The notes under the pieces are model-generated. The model had not been told where the DNA came from. It ran no database searches and saw only the letters and a list, made by a program, of their open reading frames with translations. Source: Rhodocyclales bacterium (GTDB taxonomy: Bacteria; Pseudomonadota; Gammaproteobacteria; Burkholderiales; Rhodocyclaceae). From it: a stretch of 64,000 bases of DNA. Position 1 is the stretch's first letter; every line of letters begins with the position of its first letter. Both the position numbers and the translations under genes were made by a program. Positions 44,746 through 53,190 of this stretch are shown piece after piece. The DNA is taken from NCBI GenBank assembly GCA_016215645.1, contig JACRIX010000084.1, positions 62,001 through 126,000 of the forward strand, in the 5' to 3' direction.

Positions 44746-44761
44746 AGCACCAATCGTGCCA
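44746..44761 (-). promoter_or_regulatory. Sigma-54 (-24/-12) promoter for tetraheme cytochrome gene
   Basis: The minus strand reads TGGCACG-ATTG-GTGCT against the consensus TGGCACG-N4-TTGCW, a single mismatch, with GG and GC exactly 10 bases apart. Predicted transcript start is about 44735, giving a leader of about 50 nt before ATG 44686. The window encodes a sigma-54-activating regulator at 12669-14036. Confidence 0.75.
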
Positions 44762-44776
44762 TTCAACAAACACGTG

Positions 44777-44792
44777 CGTGACTTAGGTCACA
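44777..44792. promoter_or_regulatory. CRP-like palindrome upstream of sigma-54 promoter
   Basis: CGTGA-CTTAGG-TCACA matches the CRP-type consensus TGTGA-N6-TCACA at 9 of 10 positions and contains the perfect inverted repeat GTGAC/GTCAC. It lies about 16 bp upstream of the -24 element. An AT-rich stretch (44802-44826), possibly an IHF-type bend site, follows upstream. Confidence 0.5.
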
Positions 44793-44980
44793 CCGGCAGA
44801 AATAATAATTTATTTCATTTAAAAACATACAGATAAACAAATACGTTCGGGGCGCCATCTGACCACGGACGGCCAGTGGTGCCGCCGTGCCCCAGTGACT
44901 CGAATTCAACCCTTTCTCGATTCCCAAACTCGGGAACAGCCTTTCCCAGTTTCAGAAAATGCAGCCAGCCCATTCAGCCG

Positions 44981-46117
44981 CTACGGTTTGGCTTTCGCTG
45001 CCGGGGCCGCCGGCTTCCGGCCGAGGTAACCCTCGCTCTCCTTCATGGCAACGGGCCTGAAAATATCAATACGCGCGAACCATTGATCAACGAAATAGAT
45101 TCGTCCGTCTTCGTCGACCGCCACACCGGAAGGCAACATGTAACCCGCCGGCTGATCCTGCTCTGAGCGCTCACCGATGAACATCAGCAATTCGCCATCT
45201 GGATTAAAAATCTGGATATTGCCAAACGCGGTATCGGCAACGTAAACATTGCCCTGGCGATCCGTCGCGATCTCTTTGGGACGCGCAAAATTCCCAAGTT
45301 GTTTGCCGACTGCGCCAAAGCTCTTGAGATATTTGCCGGCCCTGTCAAAAATTTGCACCCGGAAATTGCCGCCGTCAACCACATAGATTCGACCATCCTT
45401 GCCCAAAGCCACATCGCGCGGCAGATTGAACTCGCCATCGCCGGAACCACGCTTGCCGATGTCCATGATGTGGGCGCCGGTCTTGCCGTTGAAAACACGT
45501 ACCACGTGCTTCTCCGAACTCACTCCACCAATATCGACAACGAATACCCGCTCGCCCACCTCATCGACCGTCACGCTGGAGAGTCTTTCAAAAAACTTGG
45601 GACCACCGAGTCGCCGCAAATACTTCCCGGAGTTGTCATATACCAGGATGGTTTTCTGGGTTGCGTCGGCGACATAGAGATTGCCTTGTCCGTCGATATC
45701 GATGCCGAGCGGCTTCGCCAGTTTGCCCTCCCCATCGTCGTCACCGACGGTGTAGTAGGCACGACCGGGAATATCGAATACCCGGACCTTGCGGCCGACC
45801 GAATCGGATACAAACAACTTGCCTCGATGGACGGCAATGGAGTACGGCTTGGAAAGCGCCTCCCCGGAGACCCCTCCACTGCCGGTCAAGGCACGCCTCA
45901 AGGCAGACTCATCCTCCTCCGGTACAACGTCCGCACTATTGCGAATCGCCCGCTCGAACACAAACCTCGGATCGTCTGGCGGCGCCGGAAACACCAGTGT
46001 CCGGTTGGATCGGCCGACTTGATCGAGATCGCGCTTGGCAACAGTCACGCAGCCGCCCAGACCGACGACGCATACCAGCAGAAAGGCGCCTGCCGCGTAC
46101 TGGAATTTTTGCTTCAT
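44981..46117 (-). CDS. NHL-repeat beta-propeller lipoprotein
   Basis: 378 aa from ATG 46117, preceded by GAGGGGGG. Lipoprotein signal AFLLVCVVGLGGC (lipobox GLGGC). The NHL propeller occupies about 85-365 (PYSIAVHRGKLFVSDSVGRK, PLGIDIDGQGNLYVADATQK, VTVDEVGERVFVVDIGG, PRDVALGKDGRIYVVDGGNF, PKEIATDRQGNVYVADTAFG, PSGVAVDEDGRIYFVDQWFA). The C-terminus is Ala/Pro/Lys-rich. It is 41 bp downstream of a tetraheme gene and probably cotranscribed. About 290 bp upstream of the next gene is non-coding and holds the promoter elements described above. Confidence 0.88.
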   Translation of the reverse strand: MKQKFQYAAGAFLLVCVVGLGGCVTVAKRDLDQVGRSNRTLVFPAPPDDPRFVFERAIRNSADVVPEEDESALRRALTGSGGVSGEALSKPYSIAVHRGKLFVSDSVGRKVRVFDIPGRAYYTVGDDDGEGKLAKPLGIDIDGQGNLYVADATQKTILVYDNSGKYLRRLGGPKFFERLSSVTVDEVGERVFVVDIGGVSSEKHVVRVFNGKTGAHIMDIGKRGSGDGEFNLPRDVALGKDGRIYVVDGGNFRVQIFDRAGKYLKSFGAVGKQLGNFARPKEIATDRQGNVYVADTAFGNIQIFNPDGELLMFIGERSEQDQPAGYMLPSGVAVDEDGRIYFVDQWFARIDIFRPVAMKESEGYLGRKPAAPAAKAKP

Positions 46118-46158
46118 GAACCCCCCTCGATTGCTACTGGCATGAAAAACCTCACTCG

Positions 46159-46920
46159 CTATTTATTGTGACACGTCAGGCAAAGCTGGCTGCCCGATGC
46201 GGTTACGCGCAAGAAAGTTTCGGTACTGGCGTGCGGATCATGGCAGCTGCTGCACTCGATATGGGGCACCAGAAAACCAGTGCCAACACCAAGGTCTGCA
46301 TCACTACGCCCGTAAAGCGGCAAGTCATTGCGGGTACGCCGCGATGTTATACCGTTCCGTGAGACCCAAAAGACTTCCCGTCCTTCAACCAATCCCTGGC
46401 TTACATCACGGAAATCTTCCATCGCCACCAAATGCTGGGCCTCACGAAACGGTGTGCTGGCTGTAGTGGTGGCCTTCAGCGGACGATCCTGCTGAAGCGA
46501 ATTTTTACTTGCGCCCCGATACGCAACGCCGAATGGATGATCCGCCGAGGTCCGTCCAACACCAAACGCCTGAATCGAATCATGGCAAGAAAGGCACGCG
46601 ATCGACTGAGATCCAACCGCCGGCTTGCCAAGACCCAAGCGCCCGATATCATCGTAAATGGTGAACACGAAATCAACTCCGAGTGACTTCTGCCACAAGG
46701 GCTTTGCCGCTGAGCTCTTACCCAGCGGAACATCACCGACTTCTATGATCGGTGTATGACAGAACACGCAGACCTGCTTTTCGTCGACGGATTTGTCTTG
46801 CGACTTTATGAGGTTGTGCTTGGTCTCGCGAACATCTGCCCTGACAATTGATCCACCCAGCAAAAGCGCCAGCGCCAAAAGCAGGGTGATGCAGTTCCTG
46901 AAACCGTCACGTAACCACAT
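46159..46920 (-). CDS. Tetraheme cytochrome c
   Basis: 253 aa from ATG 46920. A signal peptide (ITLLLALALLLGGSIVRA) is followed by four motifs, CVFCH, CLSCH, CSSCH and CLTCH, in the same framework as the protein at 43817-44686 (TKHNLIKSQ, CHTPIIE, PLWQKSL, SADHPFGV, CHDPHASTE). It lacks one short loop compared with that paralogue. The gene precedes an NHL lipoprotein gene, mirroring the multiheme/NHL pairing at 32160-35916. Confidence 0.92.
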   Translation of the reverse strand: MWLRDGFRNCITLLLALALLLGGSIVRADVRETKHNLIKSQDKSVDEKQVCVFCHTPIIEVGDVPLGKSSAAKPLWQKSLGVDFVFTIYDDIGRLGLGKPAVGSQSIACLSCHDSIQAFGVGRTSADHPFGVAYRGASKNSLQQDRPLKATTTASTPFREAQHLVAMEDFRDVSQGLVEGREVFWVSRNGITSRRTRNDLPLYGRSDADLGVGTGFLVPHIECSSCHDPHASTETFLRVTASGSQLCLTCHNK

Positions 46921-47087
46921 CAGGCTACACCCGCGAACACAACAATCGCAGCAAGCATTACCGCCCTCTGTCTTTCAGCAAGCGGCACGATTGGCGCACC
47001 AAGTCGAATTTGAAGCCGCAATATCAAGGCGGACCACCATGAACGAAGTTAGGCGTCGGAACAAGGCCAGCATTATCGGCCTAAGCT

Positions 47088-47462
47088 CTATCTGCCGGCA
47101 ACCTGAGGGTTGCGCTCGGACTGAAGTACCCGGCTCACCATGTAGTCCAAGGCGGCAACGGCCTGGGAATCCGAAATCGAGGCATTGCCACCCTTGGGCG
47201 GCATGCCGCCCTTGCCGCGGAGCACAGACGCCTGGAGAACACTTCGCCCAGCCGACAATCTGGATTCCCACTCCTGAAGGTTGTCCACCCGTGGCGCCAT
47301 GCCCAAGCCGCTGACGTGACACAACGCGCAGTTCTGCAGGAACACCTCCCTCCCGGTTGCACGATCCTCAGCAACTGCGATACCCTCCAATGGGACGCGC
47401 GATACCATCCATAGCAGCAATGGCGCGAGTACCAAAAGAATCCGGACGACAGTCATCTTCAT
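47088..47462 (-). CDS. Monoheme cytochrome c (c5-like)
   Basis: 124 aa from ATG 47462 (ATG 47456 also possible). An N-terminal hydrophobic signal (VVRILLVLAPLLLWMVS) is followed by one heme site CALCHVSG and axial-Met segment GGMPPKGGNAS. Sequence and spacing match the first domain of the fused cytochrome at 38684-39655. It is divergent from the cytochrome operon that starts at 47640, and 167 bp separate it from the downstream tetraheme gene. Confidence 0.88.
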   Translation of the reverse strand: MKMTVVRILLVLAPLLLWMVSRVPLEGIAVAEDRATGREVFLQNCALCHVSGLGMAPRVDNLQEWESRLSAGRSVLQASVLRGKGGMPPKGGNASISDSQAVAALDYMVSRVLQSERNPQVAGR

Positions 47463-47639
47463 TGCAGCGGTCTCAAAATTGCGCAAAGCCCCGACGGGAA
47501 ACTCCGTTCAGGCTTGATGCAATATTCAGACCAGCGCAACTTCGGGCTCGATACCTGCTTCCGCGACTGTGAAATCTCTCAAATTGGCTCTACCATGTCG
47601 GGCCAGTGCGAATGTACCTGCGGAGTTACTCAATAGGCC

Positions 47640-48719
47640 ATGACTGCAACCCAACTATCCAGGCTGTTTTCCGGTTCATTCCTTGCGATCATCGTGCTTT
47701 TTGCGGCAACGCTGCCAATGCCCGCCGCCGCCGGGAAACACGATGCCAAGGGCGCAGAGTCGAAACCGGATGCGCTCTATCACAACTATTGTTCAGTCTG
47801 CCACGGCGACCGCGGCGATGGCCGCAGCCGTGCCCGAAACAGCCTGAATCCGCCGCCCAGGGATTTCACCACCGCGGGTGAACTGACTCGCGAGGCAATG
47901 ATTACGATCATTGCCCATGGCAAACCCGGCACAGCCATGGTGGGGTGGAAGACCCAGCTCAATGCCGCCGAAATCGAAGGTCTTACGGATTACATTCGCA
48001 AGACCTTCATGATCGTGGCACTTGATCCAAAGCTCCAGCGCGGCAAAACGCTTTACGCGCAAAATTGCATTGCCTGCCATGGGTCACAGGGACAGGGCAG
48101 CACCCTCCCGATAGGCGGCTCCAAGCCCGCGCGCGATCTGGCGTCACCTCAAGCGCGGGCCGAACTTTCCCGGGAGCGAATGATCTCGTCGGTGACTACC
48201 GGACGACCTGGCACTGCCATGGCGGGCTTTGGCGGTCGAATGCCCGCCGCGGACATCGATGCCGTGGTGGATTACGTGCGTGCGGCCATCATGGTCCCGC
48301 AAACCGATATTTCCGGCACCAATGCCCACGCCGGACGCGCAGGAAGCCCCGCGCCAAAAGCGGCCGCCACCGCCTCGGGGGCGGACATGAAACAGCCCAT
48401 GCCCAATGCACTGAAAGGCAGTGTCACCGCCGGCGAACGCTTCTACATGGCAAATTGCGCCACTTGCCATGGGGCCAAAGGTGACGGCAAGGGTCCGCGG
48501 GCCTATTTCATCAATCCGAAGCCGCGCAACTTCCTCGATCCGGCCTTCACCTCCAGCTTCAACAGGCCGGCAATTTACGCGGCAACTTCCATGGGGCGTC
48601 AGGGATCGGAAATGCCGGCCTGGAGCAAGGTGCTTAACGAGCAGGAAATTGCGAATGTTGCCGAGTTCGTGTTTCAGCGTTTCGTCGTAGCCGGGAAAAG
48701 GACCGCAAAGGCGAAGTAG
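47640..48719 (+). CDS. Triheme cytochrome c with three class I domains
   Basis: 359 aa from ATG 47640. A signal peptide (FLAIIVLFAATLPMPAAA) is followed by three class I cytochrome domains with CSVCHGDRG (about 50), CIACHGSQG (about 142) and CATCHGAKG (about 276). Each has a later Met segment (GTAMVGW, GTAMAGFGG, GSEMPAWSK). Domains 1 and 3 carry the NPPPRDF or NPKPRNF signature found in cytochromes of periplasmic reductase systems. It is the first gene of a five-gene plus-strand operon. Confidence 0.9.
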   Translation: MTATQLSRLFSGSFLAIIVLFAATLPMPAAAGKHDAKGAESKPDALYHNYCSVCHGDRGDGRSRARNSLNPPPRDFTTAGELTREAMITIIAHGKPGTAMVGWKTQLNAAEIEGLTDYIRKTFMIVALDPKLQRGKTLYAQNCIACHGSQGQGSTLPIGGSKPARDLASPQARAELSRERMISSVTTGRPGTAMAGFGGRMPAADIDAVVDYVRAAIMVPQTDISGTNAHAGRAGSPAPKAAATASGADMKQPMPNALKGSVTAGERFYMANCATCHGAKGDGKGPRAYFINPKPRNFLDPAFTSSFNRPAIYAATSMGRQGSEMPAWSKVLNEQEIANVAEFVFQRFVVAGKRTAKAK

Positions 48720-48736
48720 CGCGCCTCCCGATTGGT

Positions 48737-49738
48737 ATGTCCGTCCCTACCCTGGCCGCAGGAATTGCTATAGCGCTTCTCGCCATGCAGGCGCTGGGCG
48801 CTTCCGGCAGTGAGCGAAACACCGACGGACGCGCTATCTATAATTTCCGCTGTTACTTCTGTCATGGCTATTCCGGAAACGCCAAGACCGTTGCCGCGAG
48901 CTTCCTGAACCCGCCACCGGCCGACTTTACCAGCGCAACCGCCGCCAGCCTTCCCGAGTCCCGTATTGTCGCCACACTGATACATGGACGGCCCGGGACG
49001 GCAATGAAGTCGTTCGCGAGCCTTCTTTCCGAGGCCGAAATCACCGCGGTGGCGCGCTTCGTGCAAGATGAGTTCGTGATCAACAAGGCACTGAATACCC
49101 GCTACCACACACCGGAAAACGGCTGGCCGGACCACGAGCGGTACCGGATCGCGTTCCCGTTTGCGACCGGCGAGATCAGCATGAGCCAGAGCTGGGAAAC
49201 CCTCACAGTGGACCAGGCCCGTGGCAAGCGACTGTTCCTCGGCACCTGCATCAGTTGCCATGACCGCGGACCCAGCGGGCGTGATGACTCGACATGGGAA
49301 GCCCGGCCGCTTTCTTTCCCGCGCAACAATTTCTCCTTCACTGCACCACCGAAGACAGATGCCACCGCAAGCGCAAGCCCCTATGCCATGCATGATGTGC
49401 GTCCCAGGGTAAAAGGTTTGACGCGGTCGGAACGTCTCGGCGAAAAGCTCTTTCAGGGAAATTGTGCGTTTTGCCACGCTGCCGACGGCACCGGAAAAAA
49501 CTGGATCGGCAGCTTTCTCGAACCGCATCCACGAAACCTGCGTGATCCTGCTTTCATGGCGCAGATGACACGACCGCGTTTCATCGCCGTCGTCGGCGAC
49601 GGCCTGCCAAACACATCCATGCCGGCATGGAAGAATGTCCTCACCGTACGCGAGATTGGCGCGATTGCGGACTATGTCGGCCGCGCCTTTCATTCATTGC
49701 AGGCGTCACCGGCGAATCCACCGGGACAGCGTCCCTGA
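48737..49738 (+). CDS. Triheme cytochrome c with class I domains
   Basis: 333 aa from ATG 48737, 17 bp after the previous gene. A signal peptide (LAAGIAIALLAMQALGASG) is followed by CYFCHGYSG (about 40), CISCHDRG (about 173) and CAFCHAADG (about 248). The first and third domains have the NPPPADF and EPHPRNL signatures and Met segments GTAMKSF and NTSMPAWKN. The middle motif sits in a shorter, atypical domain. It resembles the preceding gene, so the pair probably arose by duplication and works as one electron-transfer chain. Confidence 0.88.
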   Translation: MSVPTLAAGIAIALLAMQALGASGSERNTDGRAIYNFRCYFCHGYSGNAKTVAASFLNPPPADFTSATAASLPESRIVATLIHGRPGTAMKSFASLLSEAEITAVARFVQDEFVINKALNTRYHTPENGWPDHERYRIAFPFATGEISMSQSWETLTVDQARGKRLFLGTCISCHDRGPSGRDDSTWEARPLSFPRNNFSFTAPPKTDATASASPYAMHDVRPRVKGLTRSERLGEKLFQGNCAFCHAADGTGKNWIGSFLEPHPRNLRDPAFMAQMTRPRFIAVVGDGLPNTSMPAWKNVLTVREIGAIADYVGRAFHSLQASPANPPGQRP

Positions 49739-49763
49739 TCACCGTGGCAATGGCGCCGACTCT
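49738..49763 (-). repeat. Dispersed repeat, degenerate copy 6
   Basis: The minus strand reads AGAGTCGGCGC, then CATTG, then CCACGGTGAT; it agrees with the consensus at both ends but differs in the middle. It lies between the cytochrome gene and the M48 protease gene. Confidence 0.5.
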
Positions 49764-49796
49764 CGGGGTGCAAGCCAAATCAAATCCGTCCCGCAA

Positions 49797-50651
49797 ATGA
49801 AGGGCCGCAGCGCTCCGCCCTGGGTCGAGTTGATCACCAAGCCCCGATTGCGGGCATCGCACAGCACTGCACTGTTGGTGGCTCTCGCCGCGACAGCGAT
49901 AGCTACCGGTTGCGCAGCGCCTGGAGTTTCGCGCCAGGGCCAGTCGTCGCTGAACCATGGGCAGCCAGCTCCTCGATCGGACACCGGGATGACGCTCTGG
50001 CGCCTCGGCGAGCTGGCGCGCGCCGACCATGACGCCATCTTGTTGCGCAGCCCGCAAGGCATCCATGGTGCGATGGATACGTCCGTGGCCCGGAAAATTC
50101 TGACCATCGCCGATACGTTGCTGCACACACATATCGACGAACCAAAACCGGAATTGGCAATCCTTGGCTCGAACGCCGTCAATGCCTTTGCTTTCTACAA
50201 CGACGGCCAAGCGACAATCGCCATCAGCCTGGGCATGGTCAGGCTGCTGGCGGATGATGACGATGCCTGGGCGGCGCTGATCGGTCATGAGCTGGCGCAT
50301 TTGCGCCTCGAACATCTCAAGAAGCAGATTGACCGCCGCCAGCGTACGGACGTTGCAAGTTCCCTCGCGGGTGCGGTACTTTCGGCGTTTGGCTTGCCAT
50401 TTGCCAGCATTGCAACCGACGCCACGGCCGTATTGGCGACCCGCGCCTACAGTCGCGAGGACGAACGCGAGGCGGATCGCGTTGGCCTCGACTACATGCG
50501 CAAGGCGGGGTTCGCCGCTGACGGGGCCATCCGCCTGCAACAACAACTCCTTGCCGCCAGCAGCAACTCGGCGATGCCATTCCTTAGCACCCACCCCGGC
50601 GGAGCGGAGCGCATCGAGAATCTCAGGAAATTGATGCATAGTGGGAACTGA
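49797..50651 (+). CDS. M48-family zinc metalloprotease, lipoprotein
   Basis: 284 aa from ATG 49797. Lipoprotein signal TALLVALAATAIATGC (lipobox ATGC) anchors it to a membrane facing the periplasm. The zinc site is HELAH in AALIGHELAHLRLEH, with the third ligand in YSREDEREADRVGLDYMRK, as in BepA/LoiP-like proteases. Such enzymes degrade misfolded outer-membrane proteins or assist their assembly. Within a cytochrome operon it may serve quality control of exported cytochromes. Confidence 0.9.
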   Translation: MKGRSAPPWVELITKPRLRASHSTALLVALAATAIATGCAAPGVSRQGQSSLNHGQPAPRSDTGMTLWRLGELARADHDAILLRSPQGIHGAMDTSVARKILTIADTLLHTHIDEPKPELAILGSNAVNAFAFYNDGQATIAISLGMVRLLADDDDAWAALIGHELAHLRLEHLKKQIDRRQRTDVASSLAGAVLSAFGLPFASIATDATAVLATRAYSREDEREADRVGLDYMRKAGFAADGAIRLQQQLLAASSNSAMPFLSTHPGGAERIENLRKLMHSGN

Positions 50652-50690
50652 ACGCAGCCAGAACGTACCTCGAATAACGGAGACCTCGCT

Positions 50691-51296
50691 ATGCGTATCG
50701 ACATTGCCGGAACCTCATTGCTGGTGGCCATCGCTGTCACAAATATCGCGTCGGCAAACACCGGTGCAGAACGCATTGAAGCAATCGCCCATGAACGTTG
50801 CGAAGCCTGTCACGGACAAGGCGGCCAGGGAAACAACGCAATGTTTCCCAAGTTGAGCGGCCAGAATGCCAATTACCTGGTGCAGCAGATGTTCAACTTC
50901 AAGAGCGGCGCCCGCCGCAGTTCGGTCATGGAGCCACAATTGGCCGACCTGAGCGGCGACGATATTGTGCAACTGGCACGCTACTTCAGCATCCGGGCCC
51001 TAAAGCCGATACCAGCCAATGATGCCCCACTCGCCACTCAGGGACGTCACATCTACATGCAGGGCAACCCGGCCAGCGGGGTTGCGGCTTGCTATGTCTG
51101 CCACGGTCCGACCGCGCGCGGCGGTCACATGCTGCCGCGACTGGCCGGTCAGCATGCCGACTACCTGGAACTTCAGTTGCGTCGGTTCATCGAACGTTCG
51201 CGAACCACAGACCAGACCCTGATGCATTCCGTGGCGACGAAAATGACGGACCAGGAAATCCGCGCCGTCAGCCATTTCCTCTCCGGCCTCGATTGA
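50691..51296 (+). CDS. Cytochrome c4-like diheme cytochrome
   Basis: 201 aa from ATG 50691. A signal peptide (GTSLLVAIAVTNIASA) is followed by two class I domains with CEACHGQGG and CYVCHGPTA and the paired FPKLSGQNANYL and LPRLAGQHADYL segments characteristic of cytochrome c4. It is a soluble or loosely membrane-bound carrier that commonly feeds terminal oxidases or reductases. Gap to the previous gene 39 bp. Confidence 0.93.
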   Translation: MRIDIAGTSLLVAIAVTNIASANTGAERIEAIAHERCEACHGQGGQGNNAMFPKLSGQNANYLVQQMFNFKSGARRSSVMEPQLADLSGDDIVQLARYFSIRALKPIPANDAPLATQGRHIYMQGNPASGVAACYVCHGPTARGGHMLPRLAGQHADYLELQLRRFIERSRTTDQTLMHSVATKMTDQEIRAVSHFLSGLD

Positions 51297-51308
51297 GGCT
51301 GGCACGTC

Positions 51309-51800
51309 GTGAAGACGCTGCTGGTGGTGTACCACTCGGTGACCGATGGCACAGGGCAAATGGCGAAAGCCCTTGTTGTCGGCGCGCAACAGGAAACCGG
51401 CGTTTCGACTCGCCTGCTCTGCGCGCCGGATGCATCTCCGGACGACGTGATCGACGCGCAGGGCTATGTATTTGCCACTCCGGAAAATCTTGCGGCAATC
51501 TCGGGAATGATGAAGGATTTTTTCGACCGTTGTTACTATCCGGCGCTGGATCGGATCAACGGCCGCCCTTACGCATCACTGATCTGCGCCGGCAGCGATG
51601 GCAGCAACGCGGCGCGCCAGATCGCGCGCATCGCGACGGGATGGCGCCTGAAGCCCGTCGCTGAGCCGCTGATTGTCTGCACCCAGGCGCAGACTACAGA
51701 CGAAATTCTCGCGCCCAAGACAATCGCTGCCGAAGATCTGGTGCGCTGCCGCGATCTGGGAACCCAACTTGCGGCAGGCATCGCGCTGGGCATCTACTAA
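51309..51800 (+). CDS. Flavodoxin-family protein
   Basis: 163 aa from GTG 51309, 12 bp after the cytochrome c4 gene. A flavodoxin-like fold with FMN phosphate loop VVYHSVTDGTGQMAKAL, the FATPENLAAISGMMKDFFDR segment and the ICAGSDGSNAARQI region of NAD(P)H-dependent FMN reductases. No signal peptide, so it is cytoplasmic, unlike the rest of the operon. It could supply or receive electrons from a membrane partner, but none is encoded nearby. Confidence 0.8.
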   Translation: MKTLLVVYHSVTDGTGQMAKALVVGAQQETGVSTRLLCAPDASPDDVIDAQGYVFATPENLAAISGMMKDFFDRCYYPALDRINGRPYASLICAGSDGSNAARQIARIATGWRLKPVAEPLIVCTQAQTTDEILAPKTIAAEDLVRCRDLGTQLAAGIALGIY

Positions 51801-51806
51801 TAGTAA

Positions 51807-51825
51807 CCCCGGCACAAGGCCGGGG
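51807..51825. terminator. Hairpin between convergent genes
   Basis: CCCCGGC and GCCGGGG form a perfect 7-bp stem with a 5-base loop in the 47-bp gap between the flavodoxin-like gene and lysC. There is no long T-run on either side, so intrinsic termination is only likely. Confidence 0.5.
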
Positions 51826-51847
51826 TCTCGGGCACTGCCAGGTACGG

Positions 51848-53086
51848 TCAGGCTACCTGGTCGAGGCCAAAGGCGCGATGCAGGACCCTCACCGCAAGCT
51901 CCAGATACTTCTCGTCCACCACCACGGAAATCTTGATCTCGGACGTCGAAATCATCTGGATGTTGATGCCTTCCTCGGCCAGGGTGCGGAACATCTTGCT
52001 CGCCACACCGGGATGCGAGCGCATGCCGACGCCGACCGCGGACACCTTGCAGATCTTGTTGTCGCCGTCGATCGCGCGGGCACCGACGTGCGGGCAAATC
52101 TGCTCTTCCAGCATCTTGCGGGTACGCGCATAGTCGCCGCGATTCACGGTGAAGGAAAAGTCCGTGGTGCCGTCATGCCCGACGTTCTGGATGATCATGT
52201 CGACGTCGATGTTGTTCTCGGCAATCGGGCCGAGGATCTGATAGGCGATGCCGGGGCGGTCGGGTACGCCCAGCACGGTAAGCTTGGCTTCGTCGCGATT
52301 GAAGGCGATACCGGAAATGATCGGTTGTTCCATGTTCTTGTCTTCCTCGAAAGTAATCAGCGTGCCGGAAGTCTCCTTTCCCTCTTCTTCGAGACTGGAA
52401 AGCACGCGCAGCTTGACCTTGTATTTGCCGGCAAATTCCACGGAACGGATCTGCAGGACTTTGGAGCCGAGGCTCGCCAACTCCAGCATTTCCTCGAAGG
52501 TGACGCGCTCCAGCTTGCGCGCCTCGGGAACGATGCGTGGATCGGTGGTGTAAACGCCGTCGACATCCGTATAGATCTGGCACTCGTCGGCCTTCAGCGC
52601 GGCCGCCAGGGCGACACCGGACGTATCCGAGCCGCCGCGGCCGAGGGTGGTGATGTTTCCGTCCTCATCGACCCCCTGGAAGCCGGCGACGATGACCACG
52701 GTCCCCTTGTCGAGATCGAGGCGCATGTTGCCTTCGTCAATATGCAGAATGCGCGCCTTGGTATGCGTCGAGTCGGTCAGAACCTTGACCTGCCCACCGG
52801 TATAGCTGCGCGCCTCGACGCCGATATCCTTGAGCGCCATCGCCAGCAAGGCGATCGTCACCTGCTCCCCGGTGGAAATCATGACGTCCAGTTCGCGCCC
52901 ATCGGGCTGGGGCGAAACATCCTTGGCCAAAGCGATCAGGCGATTGGTTTCGCCACTCATCGCCGAAACCACCACCACCAGCTGATGCCCTTGCGCCTTC
53001 CAGCGCGCCACGCGCCTGGCGACATTGCGGATGCGCTCCGGCGACCCCATCGAGGTCCCGCCGTATTTTTGAACAATCAATGCCAT
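51848..53086 (-). CDS. lysC: Aspartate kinase
   Basis: 412 aa from ATG 53086, where the family N-terminus begins (ALIVQKYGGTSMGSPERI). It phosphorylates L-aspartate, the first step to lysine, threonine and methionine. The catalytic region includes KYGGTSMG, VVVSAMSGETNRL and the FQGVDEDGNITTLGRGGSD segment. The C-terminal two ACT domains (about 265-410) give feedback control by end products. Normal length for the monofunctional enzyme. Confidence 0.97.
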   Translation of the reverse strand: MALIVQKYGGTSMGSPERIRNVARRVARWKAQGHQLVVVVSAMSGETNRLIALAKDVSPQPDGRELDVMISTGEQVTIALLAMALKDIGVEARSYTGGQVKVLTDSTHTKARILHIDEGNMRLDLDKGTVVIVAGFQGVDEDGNITTLGRGGSDTSGVALAAALKADECQIYTDVDGVYTTDPRIVPEARKLERVTFEEMLELASLGSKVLQIRSVEFAGKYKVKLRVLSSLEEEGKETSGTLITFEEDKNMEQPIISGIAFNRDEAKLTVLGVPDRPGIAYQILGPIAENNIDVDMIIQNVGHDGTTDFSFTVNRGDYARTRKMLEEQICPHVGARAIDGDNKICKVSAVGVGMRSHPGVASKMFRTLAEEGINIQMISTSEIKISVVVDEKYLELAVRVLHRAFGLDQVA

Positions 53087-53190
53087 TGAAATGCTCTGCC
53101 GAACAAAAAAGGAGATTTTACCCGAGGTCACCCGCGCTTGCGGTGAATCATCGGCAAGCAAGAAGCCGGTTTGGCGCGACGAAACACCAT

